Under the pieces are notes generated by a model. The model was not told the origin of the DNA. It did no database searches and saw only the letters and a list, made by a program, of their open reading frames with translations. A stretch of 64,000 nt of DNA. It comes from Maea johnstoni (Eukaryota > Annelida > Polychaeta > Spionida > Magelonidae). This document shows positions 45,072-54,342 of this stretch, piece after piece. The translations under genes were made by a program, and so were the position numbers. The stretch lies in the NCBI GenBank assembly GCA_963942565.1, contig OZ012694.1:39122973-39186972 (forward strand). The letters run 5' to 3'. Position 1 is the first letter of the stretch, and the number at the start of each line of letters is the position of its first letter.

Positions 45072-48000
45072 GAATAGAGTCATTAAATGTGAGAGGACTG
45101 AGAGACAGACATAAAAGATGCGATATTTTTGATAGGGCAAAATTTAGACATACTGACATACTTTTCTTACAAGAAACTCATTGGACTGAAGAGGACTATA
45201 CTGTTCTTAAGGATGATTGGAATATAGAACTATTTATTTCTGGTACATCTACTGCAGCAAAAGGGACTGCTATACTACTAAATAAAACTTTTGAATATAA
45301 AATACATAACACTATAATAGATATAAATGGTAGATATACCATAATAGATATTGAGATCACACTAATAGGCAGAATAACTTTAGGTAGTGTATATGCACCA
45401 AATGATAATATAGAAATATTTATTGAGGAACTTTTTGATAAAATAAATACAATAAATAATGTCTTTCACATAATAGGAGGGGATTGGAATATGATTCAAG
45501 ATTTTAATTTGGATACATATAACTATGAAAAATGGAATAATAAAAAAGCTAGTAAAAAACTAGAGGACAAGAAAACCGAATATGATCTAGTAGACATTTG
45601 GAGAATTAAAAATACAAATACTAAAAGATTTAGCTGGTGGAAGAAAACGCCTAGGAAAGCAGGAAGACTAGATTTTTTCTTAGTTTCAGAACAATTAATT
45701 ACAAGAGTAGGTAAAGTAGAGATTATGTCACCCTATAAGTCAGACCATGGTACAATAGCTTTGGAACTAATTATAAGCCAAGAAAAAAGAGGGTTAGGGT
45801 CATGGAAATTAAATACGGACTTAATAAAAGACCATGAACTACAACAAAAAATCAGGGAGGAATTAAAATTGATTAAAAGAACCTATGCTCTCACCCCATA
45901 TGAGCAGATAAACCTAGAAGAAAATGAGGAAATCATTGAATATAACATAAAACCAGATATAATGTGGGAGGTAATGTTAGTTCAAATTAGGGGAGTGATA
46001 ATAGATTTCGCTAAAAAAAAAAAAAAGAGGGAAAATCAGCGAGAAAAAGAACTAATTAAATCAATAAGTGAACTGGAGGAAAATATGCAAATAAACATAG
46101 AAAGACTAGAAATATTAAATTTAGAATTAGCAGCTATCAGGGAAGATAGACTAAAAGGTGCTCAAATTAGAGCTAGGTCACTTAAATTAAATGAAGGGGA
46201 AAAACCAAGTTCATATTTTTTATCTCTGGAAAAAGCTAACTATATAAATAAATCAATGCTGGAAATTTATGACATAAAAGATAGATTAATAAAAGATAGA
46301 GATGGAATACTTAAAGCTCAGAAAGACTTTTATCAAAAACTTTATTCAAAGGGAAACACAACTAACTTGGAACAATCTCCCTTAAACTGGGTAACCCAGC
46401 ATTTAAGGAAATTAAATGAAAATACAAAGGAAAAATTGGAAGAGGATATCAATCTACTTGAAATTGAAAAGGTATTATTTAAAACGAAAAATAATAAGGC
46501 TCCAGGCCCGGACGGATACTGTTATGAATTTTTCAAAATTTTTTGGGAGGAAATTAAGTTCCTAATGTTAAATACATTTAAAGAATACTTGAGAACACAA
46601 AAACTGACAGAACAACAAAATTTAGGTACAATCACATGCTTACCGAAACAGGGCAAAGACCGCAGTTATATGAAAAATTGGAGACCTATTACTTTGCTAA
46701 ATTCTACATATAAAATATTCAGTGGTATGCTAGCAGAGAGAATAAAGTCAACTTTGGAAGATGTAGTACATAACGACCAAAAAGGATTTGTACAAAATAG
46801 GTTTATTGGAGAGAATATCAGGTTAATACATGACATTATGACGGAATGTGAATTAGAAAACAAACAAGGCATCTTAATATTAGTAGATTTTGAAAAAGCT
46901 TTCGATACTTTAGACTGGAATTTTATACAAACTGTATTTGAAATGAGTAATTATGGTGAAAAAATTCTAAATTGGATAAAAATCTTACAAAATGGCTCGA
47001 AATCAATGGTCTCTCAAAATGGATTCTTTTCTGAATCAATAAAATTAGAAAGAGGGTGTAGACAGGGTGACCCTGTCTCACCGTACATCTTTGTAATATG
47101 CGCTGAAATATTAGGCATAGCCATCAGAGAAAATGAGAGGATCGAAGGAATTAAAATATTTGGTTATGAACACAAAATATCACAATATGCCGACGACACC
47201 ACCCTCATAACCAAAAATTGCAAAAAAAGTTTAAACAGAATTCTGGATACTTTAAAATTCTTCCATTCAATTTCTGGTCTAAAGGTGAATATAGAAAAAA
47301 CAAAGGTAGTACAACTTGGAGTGGCGGGGGACGGCAGGATGATAAACATAGAAAAAGAAAAACTAGAACTAACAAATGAGTTCGTGCTATTAGGAATTCA
47401 ATTTAATAGTAAAAGATTAAGCAAAATCACAGAAGATAATTGCAGATTAAAATTTCCTAAAATGAAAAAAGTTCTAAGGCAGTGGAAAAGAAGAAAATTA
47501 ACTTTAAGTGGAAGAATATCAGTTTTTAAGAGTCTGGTGTCTAGCATGTTAACTCACATCCTGCTGTCCCTGCCAAATCCATCCCTTGAATTATCAGATG
47601 AATATGAGAAACTACTATCAGGTTTTCTGTGGGGTGAAAAACCAGCAAAGTTCAGAAAAGAAATTCTGGAATACCCGTATGATATGGGAGGTTTACAGTT
47701 ACATAATTTACAAAGGTTCTCCTCTTCACTTAAGACAACATGGTTGAGAAGGATCATATCAACAGATAGCTCCTGGACTATTTTTGCAAATAGCTACGAG
47801 ATTGATAAGTGCTGGAACTTCGGAAATAACTTTGCAAAAAACAAGAAAAATACTATGACAAATGCCTTTTGGAAAGATGTAGTCCAGTCAATAATATCAT
47901 TGAGAGAATACATAAAACCAAAGACAGATTTGGACTATTTAAGTTGGCCTTTATGGCATGATCCTTACATCAAACTACCCTTACTCAAAAAATTAATGAA

Positions 48001-48817
48001 TAAAAATGTGAACATAGTAGCAGATGTATTGGGAGCAAACTGGGAGTTTATGACAAAAATTGAAATAGAAAGGAATAGAGGAATAAACTTGAACTTTTTA
48101 GAATATATGTCTATCAAACAAAGTGTAAAAAGTTTCATAAAAAATGCAGATAAACAGAGAGTCAATATAGGACCATATAGGCCTCTTTTATTAAATATAG
48201 TGTTTTCACAGAAAAAGGGATGTCAAGACATTTATAGAAAAACTGGAAATTATGGAGACAAACTATTGACAGAAATTTCACATAAATGGGAAATGGAGAT
48301 ATTATGTAATATTGAACCAGATGATGTACAACAATCAATCAAATTATTTAAAAAAACAACAAGAAATATGTACTTATGGGATATACAATTTAAGATATTG
48401 TATACAAGGGTGGCTACAAACTCCAAGCTCTTCCATATGAATATTAAAGATACGGAAAACTGTGAATACTGTGAAATGAGAGAAACAAATGTACATGCTT
48501 TTGTATCTTGTGAGAGAACACAAAATTTCTGGACTGAAATTACACACTTTTTGAGAAGAATAGGCTACATAAACTTTAGATTAGAACATAAAATAAAAGT
48601 ATTTGGAGATACTGGAATGGACCTCCTTTTCAATTTGATAATTATGATTGCAAAAAAAGTTATATACACTAAAAGAGGGAAGGAGGGTCCATTCTCAATG
48701 AGATATTTTGAAACACTATTAGAAATGGAAAGAGAATCAGAAGAAATACATGCGGTAAATAATGATAGTGTTGAATTATATGAGAGGAAATGGGAGAAAT
48801 ATCTTGTAATGCAATAA
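45026..48817 (+). CDS. LINE ORF2: endonuclease and reverse transcriptase
   Basis: 1263 codons counted from GTG at 45026; the frame is open from 45023, after a TAG. Residues 15-250 are the apurinic-like endonuclease: N21 (LNVRGL), E50 (LQETH), Y123 (GSVYAPN), D153/N155 (GGDWN), D216 (GRLDFFLVS), D240/H241 (KSDHG). Residues 480-790 are the reverse transcriptase: KAPGPDG, CLPKQGKD, D621 (VDFEKAFD), RQGDPVSP and YADD at 721-724. A connection region with KLTLSGRISVFKSL follows, and C1146, C1149, H1157, C1162 form the C-terminal CCHC. No RNase H domain is seen. Size is close to human L1 ORF2 (1275). It nicks the target and copies element RNA in place. Odd: the first in-frame ATG (45491) lies inside the endonuclease, so the start is unresolved. 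Confidence 0.95.
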   Translation: MVSLAKLTKKLEEKLRIESLNVRGLRDRHKRCDIFDRAKFRHTDILFLQETHWTEEDYTVLKDDWNIELFISGTSTAAKGTAILLNKTFEYKIHNTIIDINGRYTIIDIEITLIGRITLGSVYAPNDNIEIFIEELFDKINTINNVFHIIGGDWNMIQDFNLDTYNYEKWNNKKASKKLEDKKTEYDLVDIWRIKNTNTKRFSWWKKTPRKAGRLDFFLVSEQLITRVGKVEIMSPYKSDHGTIALELIISQEKRGLGSWKLNTDLIKDHELQQKIREELKLIKRTYALTPYEQINLEENEEIIEYNIKPDIMWEVMLVQIRGVIIDFAKKKKKRENQREKELIKSISELEENMQINIERLEILNLELAAIREDRLKGAQIRARSLKLNEGEKPSSYFLSLEKANYINKSMLEIYDIKDRLIKDRDGILKAQKDFYQKLYSKGNTTNLEQSPLNWVTQHLRKLNENTKEKLEEDINLLEIEKVLFKTKNNKAPGPDGYCYEFFKIFWEEIKFLMLNTFKEYLRTQKLTEQQNLGTITCLPKQGKDRSYMKNWRPITLLNSTYKIFSGMLAERIKSTLEDVVHNDQKGFVQNRFIGENIRLIHDIMTECELENKQGILILVDFEKAFDTLDWNFIQTVFEMSNYGEKILNWIKILQNGSKSMVSQNGFFSESIKLERGCRQGDPVSPYIFVICAEILGIAIRENERIEGIKIFGYEHKISQYADDTTLITKNCKKSLNRILDTLKFFHSISGLKVNIEKTKVVQLGVAGDGRMINIEKEKLELTNEFVLLGIQFNSKRLSKITEDNCRLKFPKMKKVLRQWKRRKLTLSGRISVFKSLVSSMLTHILLSLPNPSLELSDEYEKLLSGFLWGEKPAKFRKEILEYPYDMGGLQLHNLQRFSSSLKTTWLRRIISTDSSWTIFANSYEIDKCWNFGNNFAKNKKNTMTNAFWKDVVQSIISLREYIKPKTDLDYLSWPLWHDPYIKLPLLKKLMNKNVNIVADVLGANWEFMTKIEIERNRGINLNFLEYMSIKQSVKSFIKNADKQRVNIGPYRPLLLNIVFSQKKGCQDIYRKTGNYGDKLLTEISHKWEMEILCNIEPDDVQQSIKLFKKTTRNMYLWDIQFKILYTRVATNSKLFHMNIKDTENCEYCEMRETNVHAFVSCERTQNFWTEITHFLRRIGYINFRLEHKIKVFGDTGMDLLFNLIIMIAKKVIYTKRGKEGPFSMRYFETLLEMERESEEIHAVNNDSVELYERKWEKYLVMQ

Positions 48818-49103
48818 GCACTACTACTAAATACAACACTATAAGTAGTACTTTTAGAAGAATATTAGCAACCATTGTGATGTATATTTTTATATTTTTT
48901 TATAAAAGTCCTCCTATATCGTCCACTGTATGTTAACAAAGGAGGCAAGGTATCACCTGTATATAATCCTAGATAAGATTTGATATTTATGTAGATACTG
49001 TACCTGTGCTTATATGTTGATGTAACCAGTTTTTTGGTTTATGTTTGTTTTTTTATAATGTTGGAAATGAAAATAAATGAGCTCTGGATTATCCAAAGTT
49101 CTT

Positions 49104-49138
<35 letters not shown>
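48818..49138 (+). terminator. LINE 3' UTR, polyadenylation signal and poly(A)
   Basis: AATAAA at 49072-49077 precedes the A run that begins at 49105 by about 28 bases. An inverted copy of the element motif (CTCTGGATTATCCAA, 49082-49096) sits between them. The A run is 39 long (49105-49143), its last five bases belonging to the target duplication. Confidence 0.88.
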
Positions 49139-49145
<7 letters not shown>

Positions 49146-49154
49146 CACCAAAAC
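49139..49154. repeat. Right target-site duplication of the LINE
   Basis: AAAAATTCACCAAAAC, identical to 39010-39025. Its left edge merges with the poly(A), so the boundary may shift by up to five bases. Confidence 0.93.
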
Positions 49155-49236
49155 AGCTTCGGGCCAGTAAAAAAGACCTCAACTGGTCCTACAGGCCCAG
49201 CAAACATTTGGAGATATTCTTGTTAAAGCAGTATAT

Positions 49237-49436
49237 NNNNNNNNNNNNNNNNNNNNNNNNNNNNNNNNNNNNNNNNNNNNNNNNNNNNNNNNNNNNNNNN
49301 NNNNNNNNNNNNNNNNNNNNNNNNNNNNNNNNNNNNNNNNNNNNNNNNNNNNNNNNNNNNNNNNNNNNNNNNNNNNNNNNNNNNNNNNNNNNNNNNNNNN
49401 NNNNNNNNNNNNNNNNNNNNNNNNNNNNNNNNNNNN
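49237..49436. other. Assembly gap, 200 N
   Basis: A run of exactly 200 undetermined bases, a nominal scaffold gap. It starts 82 bases after the LINE's right duplication, so it does not affect the element's boundaries. Frames spanning it are meaningless. Confidence 0.99.
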
Positions 49437-49967
49437 GAAGTATTCAAGAAATCCACAAAAACACCATAACTCAAGTCAAAAGGACCATAGAAGGTTGAAA
49501 TTGGGTGCTGGAGGAGGTTAATTGTCCCAAGGAAGGGTCATCCCAGGGATATGAAATAATGCCCATATTTCATGGAATGCTTGAAGGATGTAACCAGACA
49601 ACCCACGCGCGGGTGGGTTCCTAAAGAATACTTGGCTTCCAATTTCATCAAAGGGCCATTGGAGACAAGGGTAGGTCTGCTGGTTACGATATCATTCAGA
49701 TCAGGAAGAGCCCGCAATTTCCAATAAGCAATAGTAATCCAAGCTTAGAATCTTAACCTGAACCCCTCAGGCTCTCAATACAATCATAGACTTCTTATGT
49801 GGGTGATGTAAGGGATGCAGCATACCGTCAAGAGAACAATGGAATTCTTGTTATTGTCACTTTTTATGTTATGCTGTCATATCTTCACTAGACATTATTC
49901 ATTGATGGAGGAACTTGGGTTTGGAAATTCTTTCATTGTGGCTTTCCAACCATCCAGATCAAGATTA
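49437..49967. other. Stretch without a recognised gene
   Basis: No repeat family or coding signal that I can support. Confidence 0.4.
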
Positions 49968-50122
49968 TAACCAGTTGTGAAAAGTGAGTCTAAAGAAAAC
50001 AACTGCCAAATTTCAAGATACTAGCTATTTTCTCACATGTCTGAGCAGGGAAGTGTTGAGAGACAGCAGGCAGACTTATTGGCCATTGCCTTAGACCACT
50101 CAGCTATCGGGGCAGGCCCTTG
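49968..50122 (-). mobile_element. tRNA-derived SINE (family E), copy 3
   Basis: On the minus strand it begins GGGCCTGCCCCGATAGCTGAG then TGGTCTAAGGCAATGGCC, a tRNA-Leu/Ser-like box A region. Box B is degraded and the body is family-like. Confidence 0.75.
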
Positions 50123-50845
50123 GTGGAGGAAATCAGCCTACAAGACTACCAGGACATAAACGCTGATATTCCAAATGACTTGTTCTGATTTCTTAGACTT
50201 TTCAGACAATAGGGAAGCTGAGAATGAACGCATTCTTATCCGTAGCACCCAAAAATGCCCTCATATGTATTTTGGTAATATCTTTGTGACCGAAGCATTT
50301 TTCAGAAAATACCGCGAGGAGAATTGCAGTTCAGGATTAAACACATAGATCTTCAAATATATTATGGCCTTAAGCTGAATTCCTAAGTTATCTGTAGAAG
50401 TATATACATATCCCTTGCAGCTTTCCCAACTAATGTTTTACCAATGTTAATGATATAAATATCCTATCATTTTTACCTGTCCAAAAAATAAGTGCCTTGT
50501 TTTTGACAGAATTTAACATGAGGGTAATTACTGTTAAATCAAGGTAATTTAAGCTTGTATCTAGTATATAATGGATGACTGAATGTTTTAAATATAATAA
50601 ATCTCTGTACATTGTTATGATGTACACCGAAAGGCCTAGAGGCTCAAGTAGAATAAACGATGATTCCGTTCTATTTCTGTTCTGTTCTATTTTAAGGCTA
50701 GCCTATCTTATCTCCCCACAGTTGTACGTAAACAAACACACAGAATCACATTTTCTTTGAACTCAGCGGTTGCTTGTGGTCAGTATTGATTACTCTCCTA
50801 TTCACATGTTCAACTCTTTCACGGCTACACCTTCAACAAAACAGC
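50123..50845. other. Stretch without a recognised gene
   Basis: AT-rich with short chance frames only. Confidence 0.4.
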
Positions 50846-51189
50846 CGACACTTCCAAGAAAATCTGGTGATTTCCCAAGGATAATCCTAGTATTTCCTTA
50901 GTACTACAAGCATCATTGGTTAAGAGTATGGTTAAGAGTTCCCCTTGAAAAGCGCAAACTGGCTAAGACTTCAAAGGAAATCCTGTGATTTTCCAAGGAT
51001 TATAATCCTGGTATTTCCTTAGTAGTCCAAGCTTCACTTGTTAAGGGTATGGAGTTCAATTTGAAAAATGTCACCTGGTTGCTAAGAAACTTTGAAAATA
51101 GCACATAAATAAAGCTCTGACTTCCAAGGAAATCCTATTGTATTCCAAAGATAATCCTACTATTTCCTTATTACTCCAAGCTTAATTTG
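50846..51189. mobile_element. Family D-like repeats in tandem, three units
   Basis: GACTTCCAAGGAAATCCT-like words recur near 50848, 50970 and 51120, each followed by CCAAGGATAATCCTA, ATTTCCTTAGTA and CAAGCTTCA-like words. The array ends exactly where the next MITE's TTAA begins. Confidence 0.65.
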
Positions 51190-51411
51190 TTAACCCTTCC
51201 GATGCTGAGGCTACTTTCGTCCTAACCACAAGGACATAAGGACAAAAATATCTTTGAAAATCATCTAAACCTGGTCATGTTGGTATTTGTGGAAAAGCTC
51301 TCGCTGCTGACTACTCTCAGATGAGTACCCATGTGCCAGAGTTACAGTCATTTTTTAGGTTTTTGCATCATTCCGTATTGGCCAAATTAGCCACCAGCAG
51401 GGTTAAGGGTA
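51190..51411 (-). mobile_element. Family A piggyBac-like MITE, copy 18
   Basis: TTAACCCTTCCGATGCTGAGG left end, normal interior and CCACCAGCAGGGTTAAGGGT right end. Confidence 0.85.
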
Positions 51412-52199
51412 CAGATTGCCCCCTGAAAAGCGCTACCTAGTAGCAAAGAAGCTACTACGTTGCAAATAGCACATTATGTTACAATATCATGTTAACAATA
51501 GTATGTTAACATTATGTTGCAAATAGCACATAATGTTACAAGCAGCTATTTGAAGGGGAGTTGGAGAGAGCAGGTGCCTGATGAATTTTTCATTATTGAA
51601 ATATTTTGTCAAAACAAAATATCAGCAAAGATGGTAGGCCTTACTTTTGCTGATACAGGGGTAAACCAGTAAAGCCTTTAAACTGTCAAAGGCTATCTTC
51701 CTCTCACACTTAGGCATTGGATTGATGAGTCTTTAGCTGGGAGCTCCCAATAAAATCTCAACACCCTAAAGTGCAAGTTTTATGATCATGATCTGCCATA
51801 TAAATTATTCTAAAGGATACCACGTATGCCTCCAATTGCATTGCAATTAAACAACCCATTTGAGACACAATATAAAAGCAGCAAAAACATCATATACTTA
51901 AACCTAGGTTCCATGAAATTGTCGGGGAAAATCAATGTTTTATATTCCAGGATAAAATGATTCTATCGCCTTCGATTAATAGCCTCTGATTGGACAGAAA
52001 TATTCTGATCTATTGAGGAGTAAAATAGACCAAAATACAATCACCCTGCACTTAATGACCTTGTTGTCAATTACTGCAGAATGGCTATTTTTTCTGTGTA
52101 ACAATTTTCCCTAAATTTTCTTTTTTGGGTTTTTGCGTTTCTAACATTTCCTAAAAGAGGAGGCATATGTGGGTTTTTTTCCGTTTCTAATTTTATCCG
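51412..52199. other. Stretch without a recognised gene
   Basis: Around 51470-51540 the words TTGCAAATAGCACAT and ATGTTACAA repeat a few times. Otherwise nothing is recognised. Confidence 0.4.
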
Positions 52200-52206
52200 T
52201 TTCCAA

Positions 52207-52216
52207 TAATAATAAT

Positions 52217-52280
<64 letters not shown>

Positions 52281-52381
52281 GTAACAATAATAATAACTGT
52301 CCAATGACTCTAAAGCGCTTTTGAACATTATAGGTGGAAAGGGCGCTATATCAAATATCAATTATTATTATTATTATTATT

Positions 52382-52428
<47 letters not shown>

Positions 52429-52500
52429 TAATAATAATAATAATAATAATAATAATTATAATAATAATAATAATGATAATGATAATTCATGAAAGATGTC
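52207..52500. repeat. (AAT)n and (ATT)n microsatellites around a LINE tail
   Basis: AAT triplets on both sides of a short L2-like tail whose own end is ATT-rich, giving an inverted AAT/ATT arrangement. Confidence 0.9.
52297..52385 (+). mobile_element. L2/CR1-like LINE 3' tail
   Basis: AAAGCGCTTTTGAACATTAT and GGGCGCTATATCAAATATC match the 3' UTR of the fragment at 28345-28440. Only the last 80 or so bases are present, a typical extreme 5' truncation. Confidence 0.8.
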
Positions 52501-52802
52501 ATACAAGGTGCCATTTTCATATTTAAATTTTAAGAACTCTACATTACTTTGCCGTGATATTAGTGACTGGATGCCTTAGCAACTGGATTATGAGCAATGA
52601 AGGAACCATGTTCATCAGTGTATTTGACCTTGTACAGGCAACACAGAGTATTCATGTCATTCAGGGACATGTTCCTAATAATGTAATACAGACTCATTAA
52701 TCCTTCATACATGCACAACTGAACAGGGAAATGAGAAACTATGATTGAGTCTTTTATCTTCTTTGAATAGCTGGCAGTTCATGAGGAGCATAAGGAGGGA
52801 CA

Positions 52803-53010
52803 ACAATCCTTATGCTACTGGTGGCTAATTTGGCTATTGCAAAATGATGCAAAAAAGCTGAAAAATGACTGAAACCCTGGCAAATGGGTATTCATTTCAG
52901 TGTACTCAGTGAGAGCTATCTAATGAATACCAACATGACAGGGTTTAGATGGTTTTCAAAAAACTGTGCATCCTTTTGGACATAAGTAGCTTCAGCATTA
53001 GAAAGGTTAA
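52803..53010 (+). mobile_element. Family A piggyBac-like MITE, copy 19
   Basis: AATCCTTATGCTACTGGTGG left end and AGCATTAGAAAGGTTAA right end. It directly precedes the SINE-head satellite. Confidence 0.85.
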
Positions 53011-53995
53011 GATGGGTGGGACCTGCCCCGATAGCCAAGTGGTCTAAGGCACTGCCACTGACCACTAGCTGTCCCTTACCAGAGAGGGCCTGCCACAATA
53101 GTCAAGTGGTCGAAGGCACTGCAACTGACCACTTACTTTTCCTTACAAGAGAGGGCCTTCGACGATGGTCAAGTGTTCTAAGGCACTGCCATTGACCACT
53201 CACTGTCCCTTACCAGAGAGGGCCTGCCACAATAGTCAAGTGGTCGAAGGCACTGCAACTGACCACTTACTTTTCCTTACCAGAGAGGGCCTTCGACGAT
53301 GGTCAAGTGTTCTAAGGCACTGCCATTGACCACTCACTGTCCCTTACCAGAGAGGGCCTGCCACAATAGTCAAGTGGTCGAAGGCACTGCAACTGACCAC
53401 TTACTTTTCCTTACCAGAGAGGGCCTTCGACGATGGTCAAGTGTTCTAAGGCACTGCCATTGACCACTCACTGTCCCTTACCAGAGAGGGCCTGCCACAA
53501 TAGTCAAGTGGTCTAAGGCACTGCAACTGACCACTTACTTTTCCTTACCAGAGAGGGCCTTCGACGATGGTCAAGTGGTCTAAGGCACTGCCATTGACCA
53601 CTCACTGTCAGTTACCAGAGAGAGCTGCCCTGATAGCCAAGTGGTAAGGCACTGCCATTGACCACTAGCTGTCCCTTACCAGAGAGGGCCCGCCCCAATA
53701 GCCAAGTAATCTAAGACATTGCCACTGACTTCTCACTGTCTCTTACCCGAGAGGGCATGCCCTGATAGCCAAGTGTTCTAAGACATTGCCACTGACCACT
53801 CACTGTCACTTTTCAGAGAGGGCCCGCCCCAATAGCCAAGTGGTCTTAGGCACTGTCACTGAACACTCACTGTCACTTTTCAGAGAGGGCCTTCCATGAT
53901 GGTCAAGTGGTCTAAGACACTGCCATTGACCACTCACTGTCCCTTACCAGAGAGGGCTGCCTTGATATCTAAGTGGTCTAATGTGTTGCCATTGA
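53011..53995 (+). repeat. Satellite built from tRNA-derived SINE heads, 67-bp units
   Basis: About 14-15 units, each spelling variants of GGCCTGCCACAATAGTCAAG then TGGTCTAAGGCACTGCC, the head of family E. TGCCACAATAGTCAAGTGG recurs at 53091, 53225, 53359 and 53493, an exact 134-base higher-order period made of two alternating 67-bp types. Units at the two edges are more diverged. The SINE body and box B are absent from the units. Confidence 0.9.
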
Positions 53996-54276
53996 CTGCT
54001 GGTTTACAAGAACTAAAATGTGGCAGGTATTTAAAATAAAAATACATCAGTTGTTGTGGTATTACAGGCACATACATAAGGTTTGCTAGGAAGTCTCATT
54101 TACTTTCAATATTCTGAATGGTTTCTACAAAGGCAATACAATGTTGATGTATTCCGAGAAAGGTATTCACGGCTGGTAACACCAGTGAAAATACACCTGT
54201 TGTTGTGGTATAGGTAGCACACCTGGTATCACCACGGCAACAGCATCAGCATCAGCAGCAGCAGCAGCTGAGGTAC

Positions 54277-54342
54277 CTTTAGCACCTCATAGACAGCCAT
54301 ATCCTCTGCTAGAGGAGCCTGCGACGGAGAAGACCCTGCCAT
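54277..54342 (-). CDS. Possible first coding exon of an unidentified host gene
   Basis: On the minus strand an ATG followed by GCAGGG opens a 22-codon frame, MAGSSPSQAPLAEDM then AVYEVLK, ending at CTAAAG before GTACCT, a moderate splice donor in phase 0. Read through without splicing it becomes a leucine run from a CAG/CTG triplet repeat and soon stops. The region is locally GC-rich. I do not recognise the peptide. Evidence is start context, residue mix and donor only. Confidence 0.25.

Larger units (their letters stand above)
39026..49138 (+). mobile_element. Full-length Tx1/L1-type LINE carrying a TatD nuclease ORF
   Basis: About 10.1 kb. Order: 5' UTR 39026-40129, ORF1, 0.3 kb spacer, TatD ORF, 1.8 kb spacer, ORF2, 3' UTR, AATAAA signal and a run of 39 A. 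A perfect 16-bp target duplication brackets it, so it arrived by target-primed reverse transcription and was not 5' truncated by much, if at all. All three frames are on one strand and uninterrupted over 2,175 codons, which suggests a recent and possibly competent copy. The reverse transcriptase and C-terminal CCHC motif place it in the L1/Tx1 group; Tx1 versus L1 needs a tree. LINEs of this group normally carry two ORFs, so the middle ORF is the exceptional part. Confidence 0.93.

Noticed and set aside
49034-49498. 154-codon frame through the poly(A) and the N gap
   Set aside because: It crosses the poly(A) tail and undetermined bases; meaningless.
53011-53995. CRISPR array or tRNA gene cluster
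   Set aside because: Units are contiguous with no unique spacers, so not CRISPR. They keep only the tRNA-like head and no box B or acceptor stem, so not tRNA genes.
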